DNA of 6,275 nucleotides from Hyphomicrobiales bacterium (GTDB lineage: Bacteria; Pseudomonadota; Alphaproteobacteria; Rhizobiales; Beijerinckiaceae). The stretch covers positions 1 through 6,275 of the forward strand of contig JAQGKM010000030.1 in NCBI GenBank assembly GCA_028290125.1. Reading direction: 5' to 3'. Below are positions 1 to 6,275 of the stretch, one piece after another (the first letter of the stretch is position 1; each line of letters begins with the position of its first letter). The notes under the pieces were generated by a model. That model worked only from the letters and a program-made list of their open reading frames with translations, was not told the origin of the DNA and ran no database searches. A program made the translations under genes and the position numbers.

Positions 1-32
1 AAGACGTCCGGCGAATGAGGCTACGGAAATGA
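1..32 (+). CDS. 3' end of an unidentified upstream gene (possibly a TumE-like toxin)
   Basis: Only the last codons are visible. Reading from base 3 gives DVRRMRLRK followed by TGA at 30-32, and this stop overlaps the ATG of the next gene (ATGA at 29-32), the usual layout for translational coupling. A second frame, from base 1, also ends in the window (KTSGE, TGA at 16-18, ten bases before the ATG), so the frame is not certain. The downstream protein belongs to a family often encoded just after a TumE-type (DUF6516) toxin, and a basic tail of the DVRR type would suit such a protein, but nine residues cannot identify a gene. The toxin identity is inference. Confidence 0.35.
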   Translation, partial: DVRRMRLRK

Positions 33-394
33 AAGAGCGCACGCTTCATATCAGGATCGAGAGCACCGATGAGCTGTTCAATCGCGCTCGCGCGGTTGCA
101 CGAAAGATCGACAAGGGCGAACACCGAACCAATGGCGAGCACCTGTCCTTCACGGATATGCAAACCTATCTCGCGTCACTCACACCCAAGAGACTGGAAC
201 TGCTCGCGGCCTTGAACAAGAGCGGCCCTTTGTCCATTCGCGCGCTCTCCAAGGTGATCGAGCGCGACTACAAGAGCGTCCATCAGGATGCGAAGATACT
301 CATGGAGCTGGGCCTCATCATCAAGCGCGATGACGGCCTGATCGAGGCGCCGTACGACCGGATCATCAGCGACATTCGGATGGCGGCCGCCTGA
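29..394 (+). CDS. Winged-helix DNA-binding protein, COG4190/HVO_A0114-like, probable antitoxin or autoregulator
   Basis: A complete 121-residue protein. Residues 1-30 form a charged segment (HIRIESTDELFNRAR). Residues 36-48 (NGEHLSFTDMQTY) are a short conserved-looking linker. From about residue 50 a winged helix-turn-helix follows: helix around LTPKRLELLAALNKSG (51-66), turn and recognition helices around SIRALSKVIERDYKSVHQDA (69-88), then a wing at LGLIIKRDDGLIEAPYD (94-110). This resembles the MarR-like 'HVO_A0114 family putative DNA-binding protein' (COG4190), which genome annotations commonly place beside TumE-like toxins. It would act in the cytoplasm, binding operator DNA and perhaps a partner toxin. 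No catalytic motif is visible. The ATG overlaps the upstream stop, so its expression is probably coupled to that gene; its promoter lies outside the window. A hairpin terminator follows 41 bases after the stop. The antitoxin role is inference; the DNA-binding fold is fairly secure. Confidence 0.75.
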   Translation: MKERTLHIRIESTDELFNRARAVARKIDKGEHRTNGEHLSFTDMQTYLASLTPKRLELLAALNKSGPLSIRALSKVIERDYKSVHQDAKILMELGLIIKRDDGLIEAPYDRIISDIRMAAA

Positions 395-435
395 GCCGCT
401 TACCGCGCGCTGCTCCAGACCTGAAATGGTCGGGC

Positions 436-465
436 GAAGGCCGCGCGTCGAGCGCGGCCTTCCTT

Positions 466-467
<2 letters not shown>
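436..467 (+). terminator. Intrinsic terminator of the winged-helix gene, between convergent genes
   Basis: A perfect 11-bp GC-rich stem (436-446 with 452-462, arm GAAGGCCGCGC) closes a 5-base loop and is followed by C and four T's (464-467) on the plus strand. That gives an intrinsic terminator for the rightward gene. The T-tract overlaps the first two bases (466-467) of the pyrG stop codon, which is read on the other strand. On the minus strand the hairpin begins three bases beyond the pyrG stop but has no U-tract after it, so it would end pyrG transcripts less well, although it could protect their 3' end. Confidence 0.85.
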
Positions 468-2094
<1,627 letters not shown>

Positions 2095-2175
2095 GGGAGT
2101 CGAGACCTATCCTGTTCGCCGCCGTCCGGAAAGCCAAAAATGCTGCCGGGGAGGCATGATCCACAAAGCTTCAGC

Positions 2176-2264
2176 ATTCGTCATGGCGAGCGGAGCGACG
2201 CCTCCATCCAAAAGGCTTGCCGTCGGATGAATTGCTTCGTCGCCAGCTCCTCGCAATGACGAAT
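2176..2264. repeat. Short palindromic interspersed element (REP/MITE-like) between secG and pyrG
   Basis: An imperfect inverted repeat of about 89 bases. The outer arms ATTCGTCAT (2176-2184) and ATGACGAAT (2256-2264) are perfect 9-bp complements. Inside them GGCGAGCGGAGCGACG (2185-2200) faces TGCGAGGAGCTGGCGACGAA (complement of 2236-2255), similar but with an indel, and a small inner stem CATCC/GGATG (2205-2209 with 2225-2229) closes the centre. On the minus strand it reads as a 'CGTCATTGCGAGGAGC...GCGACGAAGCAAT' element, a kind I recall scattered in large numbers through Bradyrhizobium- and Rhodopseudomonas-like genomes. It lies just downstream of the secG terminator and upstream of the pyrG leader, with no coding capacity. 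Family membership is from memory and needs a genome-wide count. Confidence 0.7.
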
Positions 2265-2274
2265 TGGAGCCCAC

Positions 2275-2299
2275 AAAAAAGGGCCGGAAGATCCGGCCC
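2275..2299 (-). terminator. Intrinsic terminator of secG
   Basis: On the minus strand the 7-bp stem GGGCCGG/CCGGCCC (2281-2287 with 2293-2299), extendable by one A-T pair to leave a three-base loop, is followed at once by six T's (A's at 2275-2280 on the plus strand). It starts 13 bases after the secG stop codon. This textbook layout implies that secG transcripts end here and that pyrG is largely transcribed separately. Confidence 0.9.
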
Positions 2300-2312
2300 C
2301 TTGTTTAGTCCA

Positions 2313-2684
2313 TTACTGGCCCGGGCGAGGCGCCTCGGGGGCGGCCGGAGCCGCTGGCGCTGCGGGCGCCTGCTGGTCGATTCGCTTGAGCTGGTCGAGC
2401 AGGTCGCCGCCGGCGGGAGCCGACTGACCCGGCGCGACACGGTCGAGCACCGACGTCGGCGCGCGGCCCCAGTTGGCGAGCAGCGTGAGGCCGATCGACG
2501 TGATGAAGAAGATCGTCGCGAGAATCGCCGTCGCGCGTGTGAGCGCATTGGCCTGGCCACGGCCCGTCATGAAGCCGCCGCCGCCGCCGATGCCGAGCGC
2601 GCCGCCTTCGGAACGCTGCAGGAGAACGACCGCGACGAGCGCGATGACCACCATCAGGTGGACGACGATGAGAACGGTTTGCAT
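2313..2684 (-). CDS. secG: Preprotein translocase subunit SecG
   Basis: SecG is the small inner-membrane subunit of SecYEG, which helps the SecA-driven translocation cycle. The 123-residue protein has two membrane segments: residues 2-22 (TVLIVVHLMVVIALVAVVLL) and about 52-71 (ILATIFFITSIGLTLLA). Between them lies the family signature LLQRSEGGALG (21-31), then a glycine run and FMTGRGQANALTRAT (38-52). The C-terminal tail (about 104-123) is a low-complexity Ala/Pro stretch of repeated PAA units, usual in alphaproteobacterial SecG and not needed for the core fold. The ATG is supported by the MQTVLIVVH opening and by a GGAAG ribosome site ten bases upstream (2695-2699). It is 123 bases downstream of tpiA; that gap holds only a weak 5-bp hairpin (2762-2776) without a T-run, so cotranscription with tpiA is likely but unproven. 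Confidence 0.96.
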   Translation of the reverse strand: MQTVLIVVHLMVVIALVAVVLLQRSEGGALGIGGGGGFMTGRGQANALTRATAILATIFFITSIGLTLLANWGRAPTSVLDRVAPGQSAPAGGDLLDQLKRIDQQAPAAPAAPAAPEAPRPGQ

Positions 2685-2807
2685 GGACTCGAAGCTTCCA
2701 TCGTGGAGGCGCGGACCGCAGTCAGCGCCGGGATTGCAGGCGTCTTACATCAGGCGCGCCGCCGGGTCTATCCCGGAGGCTGCACAGCTTTGCGAGCGGT
2801 GCGACGC

Positions 2808-3569
2808 TCAGGCCTTGTAGGCGGCCGCAATGCCGAGAAAATCCTTCGCCGTGAGGCTCGCGCCGCCAACCAGCGCACCGTCGACATCCGCCACGCCCAT
2901 CAGTTCGACGGCGTTGGAGGGCTTTACGGAGCCGCCGTAGAGCAGACGGACGCCTGCGCCATCTGCGCCGCCGAGCTCGAGCGCGCGCTTGCGCAGGAAG
3001 GCGTGGACCTCGGCGACATCCTGCGCCGTCGGCGTGAGGCCTGTGCCGATCGCCCAGATCGGCTCGTAGGCGATCACCAGCGTCGCGGCGGTGGCGCCCG
3101 ACGGCCACGACTCCTCGACCTGCTGGCCGACGACGGCAAGCGTCTCCCCTGCCCGGCGCTGCGCCTCGCTTTCGCCGACGCAAACGATGGCGATCAGACC
3201 GGCGGCGATCGCCGCCTCTGCCTTGGCGCGCACCTCTGCGGATGTCTCGTGATGATCGGTGCGGCGTTCGGAATGGCCGACGATGACGTAGGTCGCGCCG
3301 ACGTCTTTCAGCATATGGGCCGAAATATCGCCTGTGTGCGCGCCGCTGGGCTTGGCGTGGCAATCCTGCCCGCCGATCGCGAGATCCGCCCCCTTGGCGA
3401 GTTCAACCGCCAGACTGACGAGCGTAGCAGGCGGGCAGATCGCAGCCTCGGCGCGCCCGAACCCTCCGGCCATGACGCCGTCTCGAATCGCCGCAAGTTC
3501 GGGAAGCGAGGCTTTCAGGCCATTCATCTTCCAGTTTCCGGCGACAAGCGGACGCGGACGGTTGGTCAT
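2808..3569 (-). CDS. tpiA: Triosephosphate isomerase
   Basis: This enzyme interconverts dihydroxyacetone phosphate and glyceraldehyde 3-phosphate in glycolysis, gluconeogenesis and the lower Calvin cycle, in the cytoplasm, normally as a dimer. Its 253 residues match the usual (beta/alpha)8 barrel length. Active-site elements are all visible: N12 and K14 in GNWKMN, the electrophile H99 and E101 in GHSERR, the catalytic base E169 in AYEPIWAIGTG with flexible loop 6 (about 170-178), and phosphate-binding YGGSV (211-215) and GGAS (235-238). The ATG is supported by AGGAG nine bases upstream (3579-3583) and by the standard distance to GNWKMN. It heads the tpiA-secG-pyrG series. The upstream autotransporter gene is closed by its own terminator, so tpiA's promoter should lie in 3570-3682; I do not see a convincing -35/-10 pair there. 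Confidence 0.99.
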   Translation of the reverse strand: MTNRPRPLVAGNWKMNGLKASLPELAAIRDGVMAGGFGRAEAAICPPATLVSLAVELAKGADLAIGGQDCHAKPSGAHTGDISAHMLKDVGATYVIVGHSERRTDHHETSAEVRAKAEAAIAAGLIAIVCVGESEAQRRAGETLAVVGQQVEESWPSGATAATLVIAYEPIWAIGTGLTPTAQDVAEVHAFLRKRALELGGADGAGVRLLYGGSVKPSNAVELMGVADVDGALVGGASLTAKDFLGIAAAYKA

Positions 3570-3682
3570 GGATCAGGGCTCCTGAGAAAGTGACGTCCCG
3601 CGTTTAGCAGACCGCCCAATCTCTTCCAACTCGGAAGCCCGGACGAATTGTTCCGCAGAGGTCCCGGCCGGCGCGTGCGGGT

Positions 3683-3715
3683 AAAAGAGCGGCCCGCATT
3701 GCGCGGGCCGCTCTT
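3683..3715 (-). terminator. Intrinsic terminator of the autotransporter gene
   Basis: A perfect 13-bp stem (3685-3697 with 3703-3715, arm AAGAGCGGCCCGC) encloses the 5-base loop ATTGC. On the minus strand it ends in four T's, two of them part of the stem (A's at 3683-3686 on the plus strand). It lies 17 bases beyond the TGA at 3733-3735 and 35 beyond the TAG at 3751-3753, so it fits an original gene end at the TGA slightly better. It separates the adhesin transcript from tpiA. Confidence 0.88.
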
Positions 3716-3732
3716 CATTCCATTTGGACGGA

Positions 3733-3753
3733 TCAGAATCCCAGCCTGATCTA
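3733..3753 (-). other. In-frame TAG followed by five codons (IRLGF) and TGA: apparent nonsense truncation of the barrel terminus
   Basis: The autotransporter reading frame ends GQGLRG then TAG (3751-3753). Reading on in the same frame gives Ile-Arg-Leu-Gly-Phe (3736-3750) and then TGA (3733-3735). A terminal Phe with hydrophobic residues at positions -3 and -5 (Leu, Ile) is the standard outer-membrane barrel C-terminal signal recognised by the BAM complex. The encoded end at Gly lacks it. The most economical reading is that the TAG arose by a single base change from a sense codon such as CAG, TAC, TAT, TCG or TGG. Confidence 0.7.
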
Positions 3754-6275
3754 TCCGCGCAGACCCTGGCCGATGAAGCCGCCGCCTGAGGCGGAAACGC
3801 CGGCCGTATATTCGATCTGCCCGGACAGGTTGCCGTCACCCTTCGCCTTGAGGCCCACGGACCCTGTGAGCGCACCGTGACGCGCCGCGCCGACACCGAG
3901 GTTGTAGTTGGTCGTCGGGTCAGCCGCGTAGCTCACGACTTGCGTCAGGTCACCGCCGAAGTCGTATCGATATTCGAGCCGCATGGTCGGCGAGACTGTC
4001 CCGGCGCCATTCGGGATGTCGTACTGACCTCTGATGCCCACAGCGACCGATTCCGAAGAGACATTCGTCTTGGCGAAGGCAAGCGCCCAGACCTGATCGC
4101 CCTGTTCCGTATACTGGCCGAGCCAGGCATGACTGAAGTCGAACCGCCCGTAGGGTGCGAATTTCACCGCGCCGGACCTCTGCTCCCAACTCGTCGAGAG
4201 CGAACCGAAGAGCATCGAACCATCGCGTGAGCCGGTCAGCAGTCCGGTCGCATTGGCGTCAAACCGGGCCGATTTGAAGCGAATGCTGCTGTAGCCGAGA
4301 AGACCATCGACGAAGACGCCGTCGCCGAGATTGAGCGAGCCGTAACCCGTCGCCGACAAGGCGTTCGCCTTGTTTTTGGAGCCCTGCTCGTCAACCTTGC
4401 TCGAGTCGGTGTACGCGCCGAAGGAGATGCCAGCCTTGAACGAGTCGAAGACCTTGGCGTCGATGCCGACGGCCACCGATTGGGCGTTCGTCCGGGTCTT
4501 GTTCGGCGCGCCCTCGATCTTCTCGAGGCCCGTCGTGATGGCGCCGGAGGTCCAGACCGCGAAGTCCGGGCCGGCGATCGCCTTCAGGCTCCCGCGCGGT
4601 TCGCCGCGTCCAGCGGCCTTGTCGAGAGCATTGGACGCCAGCGGACGACCGGCCCCGTCGATGGTCGAAACGGGATCGACCGGGGAATAAGCGGTGGCTC
4701 CCCGCGGCATGATGACGGAAATCCCGTTCACGAAAGCCGGGACGTCCTCATGCAGCGCTTCCAGGCGGGTGGAGACGGTCTGGGTGGTGAGCGTCGAGAT
4801 GGCTCGCGCCGTCATCGCATGCTGCGTGACGATGGCGCGGACCTTGGCGTCGCCCGCCGGGTTCGGCTTCGAAACCGACACGGTCACGTCCGCCGTGGCG
4901 GCGCCGTATGTGGCGTCCGCGGCCTTCGTGGCCCTGATCGTGCAGGAACCGGCCGCAAGACCTGTCACGCTGTTGCCCGCCAGCGAGCAGGCGCTCTGGA
5001 CCGAGGTGAAAGACCAGGTCACCGCGCCCGTGCCGCTGCCACCCGTCACCGAGAGCGTTGACGTCCGGCTCACCAGAATGCTTGCGGGCGTCGCCACCGC
5101 AGTCAGAGCCGCCTGTGTCGCGCGCCCGACCGAGACGTTCACCGTCGCGGTCGTAACGCCATAATTGGCGTCAGCAGCCTTGGTGGCCGTAATGGTGCAG
5201 GTCCCGACCCCTATGCCGGTCAGGGTAGCTCCACTCAGCGAGCAGAAGGACCCGCCCGAAGTCACCACCCAGGACACCGCGCCCGTACCGCTGCCGCCCG
5301 TGGTCGAGAGCGCCGTCGTTCCATTATAGGCGATGCTCGAAGGTGTCGCGACGGCGACCAGGGTCGATTGGGCGCCCAGCCCGACGGTGATGTTCACGGT
5401 CGCGGTCGCAACATTGTAGTTGGCGTCGGCCGCCTTGGTGGCAGTGACCGTGCAGGTCCCGACGCCCGTGCCGGTCAATGTGGTTCCACTGATCGAACAG
5501 AACGATCCGCCCGTAGTCACGGCGTAGGATACGGCGCCTGTGCCGTTGCCGCCCGTGGTAGTAAGCGCCGTCGTCCCGTTATAGCCGATGCTTGCAGGGG
5601 TGGCGACAGCCACCAGAGTCGACTGTGCAGCCGACCCGACCGTGACGTTCACCGTCCCGGTCGCAACATTGTAGTTGGCGTCAGCCGCCTTCGTGGCCGT
5701 GACGGTGCAGGTCCCGACGCCCGTGCCGGTCAATGTGGTTCCGCTGATCGAACAGAACGTTCCGCCCGAAGTCACTGCGTAGGACACCGCGCCCGTGCCG
5801 TTGCCGCCCGAAGTCGAGAGCGCCGTCGTCGCGTTATAGGCGATGCTTGCAGGAGTGGCGACAGCCACCAGGGCCGACTGTGCAGCCGACCCGACCGTCA
5901 CATCCACCGTCGCGGTCGCAGCATTATAATTTGCGTCAGCCTCCTTGGTGGCCGTGACCGTGCAGGTCCCGACGCCCGTGCCGCTCAGCGTCGTGTCGTT
6001 GATCGAGCAGAACGCGCCGCCCGCCGTCACTGCATAGGACACCGCGCCGTCTCCGTTGCCGCCCATGATCGTCAGCGACGTCGCACCACCATAGGTGATG
6101 CTGGACGGCGACGCGGATGCGTTCAACGTCGCCTGCGCGCCCTTGCCGACCGTGAAGGTCTGGGGGACCTGCGCCGCCGCAGAATAATTGGCGTCGCCCG
6201 CCTGGTCGGCGTTCAGGGTGCAGGTTCCGGCGGCGACGAAGCTGACGGTCGAGCCTGAAATCGTGCAGACCCCCG
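3751..6275 (-). CDS. Autotransporter (type Va-like) adhesin with tandem cysteine-paired Ig-like repeats; 5' end outside window
   Basis: A surface protein that should cross the inner membrane by Sec, insert its C-terminal barrel in the outer membrane and display its passenger outside; adhesion is the likely but unproven role. The frame is open to the window edge, giving 840 visible codons. The TTG at 6124-6126 lies inside a repeat (AQATLNASASP) and is not a start. Numbering from that TTG: five 85-residue Ig-like repeats (2-426) with cores such as GGNGTGAVSYAVT, GTCTVTATKAADANYN and TVNVTV; an Ala/Thr-rich helical linker (about 427-475, KVRAIVTQHAMTARAIST); a Pro/Gly-rich spacer; and an autotransporter beta-domain (about 520-791) with alternating strands and family-like stretches APYGRFDFSHAWLGQYTEQG and MRLEYRYDFGG. 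Signal peptide and further repeats lie outside. Every cysteine is in a repeat pair; linker and barrel have none. The barrel ends at Gly before a TAG, five codons short of a likely natural end in Phe, so it may be a recent pseudogene. No protease motif is visible in the passenger. Confidence 0.9.
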   Translation of the reverse strand, partial: GVCTISGSTVSFVAAGTCTLNADQAGDANYSAAAQVPQTFTVGKGAQATLNASASPSSITYGGATSLTIMGGNGDGAVSYAVTAGGAFCSINDTTLSGTGVGTCTVTATKEADANYNAATATVDVTVGSAAQSALVAVATPASIAYNATTALSTSGGNGTGAVSYAVTSGGTFCSISGTTLTGTGVGTCTVTATKAADANYNVATGTVNVTVGSAAQSTLVAVATPASIGYNGTTALTTTGGNGTGAVSYAVTTGGSFCSISGTTLTGTGVGTCTVTATKAADANYNVATATVNITVGLGAQSTLVAVATPSSIAYNGTTALSTTGGSGTGAVSWVVTSGGSFCSLSGATLTGIGVGTCTITATKAADANYGVTTATVNVSVGRATQAALTAVATPASILVSRTSTLSVTGGSGTGAVTWSFTSVQSACSLAGNSVTGLAAGSCTIRATKAADATYGAATADVTVSVSKPNPAGDAKVRAIVTQHAMTARAISTLTTQTVSTRLEALHEDVPAFVNGISVIMPRGATAYSPVDPVSTIDGAGRPLASNALDKAAGRGEPRGSLKAIAGPDFAVWTSGAITTGLEKIEGAPNKTRTNAQSVAVGIDAKVFDSFKAGISFGAYTDSSKVDEQGSKNKANALSATGYGSLNLGDGVFVDGLLGYSSIRFKSARFDANATGLLTGSRDGSMLFGSLSTSWEQRSGAVKFAPYGRFDFSHAWLGQYTEQGDQVWALAFAKTNVSSESVAVGIRGQYDIPNGAGTVSPTMRLEYRYDFGGDLTQVVSYAADPTTNYNLGVGAARHGALTGSVGLKAKGDGNLSGQIEYTAGVSASGGGFIGQGLRG
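4849..6275 (-). repeat. Tandem 255-bp coding repeats (five full copies plus part of a sixth)
   Basis: Copies in coding order: R0 partial (6124-6275), R1 (5869-6123), R2 (5614-5868), R3 (5359-5613), R4 (5104-5358), R5 (4849-5103). R1-R5 are each exactly 85 codons. By hand comparison R2 and R3 differ at about 30 of 255 positions (about 88% identical) and share an identical 38-base block (5450-5487 and 5705-5742). R5, next to the linker, is the most diverged, for example ILVSRTSTLSV replacing the usual IAYNGTTALST. R0 is of another subtype: SGSTVSFVAAGTCTLNADQ instead of SGTTLTGTGVGTCTVTATK. Each copy holds one C-x14-C pair. The pattern suggests growth by unequal recombination or slippage within the central copies. 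Confidence 0.9.

Noticed and set aside
2762..2776. Hairpin CCGGG/CCCGG between tpiA and secG as a terminator
   Set aside because: The stem is only 5 bp and no T-run follows on the minus strand.
2217..3593. A 458-codon open frame on the plus strand opposite secG and tpiA
   Set aside because: It is antisense to two certain genes and crosses both their boundary and the secG terminator. Its product is Arg-, Ala- and Asp-rich without recognisable motifs, as expected of a frame left open by high GC content.
3603..3629. Possible tpiA promoter (TTGGAA and GCTAAA on the minus strand)
   Set aside because: The spacing is only 15 bases and both hexamers match consensus poorly, so it is not listed as a feature.
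6124..6126. TTG as the start codon of the autotransporter
   Set aside because: The frame is open upstream to the window edge, the codon sits inside a repeat unit, and no signal peptide follows it.
5368..6258. A 296-codon repetitive open frame on the plus strand
   Set aside because: Its repeats (RPDRDVH, GPDARAGQ) are simply the antisense reading of the 255-bp adhesin repeats, so the apparent repeat protein is a shadow.
4849..6275. CRISPR-like or non-coding satellite array suggested by the regular repeats
   Set aside because: The 255-bp period is a whole number of codons, the repeats translate without interruption into Ig-like domains, and there are no short identical repeats with unique spacers.

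Overview
The window looks like a chromosomal segment of a GC-rich alphaproteobacterium, most likely of the order Hyphomicrobiales (Rhizobiales). Three things suggest this: the gene order tpiA-secG-pyrG on one strand, the Ala/Pro-rich tail on SecG, and a short palindromic element of the 'CGTCATTGCGAGG...' type that I recall as common in Bradyrhizobium-like genomes. The genus cannot be fixed from the sequence alone.

Layout. Positions 1-394 (+ strand) hold the last few codons of an unidentified upstream gene, overlapping by four bases a small winged-helix DNA-binding protein. This protein resembles the COG4190/HVO_A0114 family, which often accompanies TumE-type toxins. A strong hairpin terminator at 436-467 closes this unit, and its T-tract runs into the stop codon of the convergent pyrG. 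The minus strand then carries, in order of transcription, a large surface autotransporter (6275 to 3751, 5' end outside the window), its terminator (3683-3715), tpiA (3569-2808), secG (2684-2313) with its own terminator (2275-2299), an 89-bp palindromic repeat (2176-2264), and pyrG (2094-466).

The three central genes are intact housekeeping genes: triosephosphate isomerase (glycolysis/gluconeogenesis), the SecG subunit of the SecYEG translocon, and CTP synthase. All visible active-site residues are present. The autotransporter would depend on Sec for export but otherwise has no functional tie to its neighbours.

The main point of interest is the autotransporter. Its visible passenger is five tandem 85-residue Ig-like repeats plus the end of a sixth repeat of a different subtype, each with a cysteine pair spaced C-x14-C. 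These are followed by a helical linker and a beta-barrel domain. The frame is open to the window edge, so the first start-like codon inside the window (TTG at 6126) is not the true start. At the other end an in-frame TAG stops translation just before codons for Ile-Arg-Leu-Gly-Phe and a TGA. IRLGF is what an outer-membrane beta-barrel C-terminus should look like, so the gene appears to carry a nonsense mutation (or a sequencing error) cutting its last beta-strand. I see no sign of a wholly new multi-gene system.
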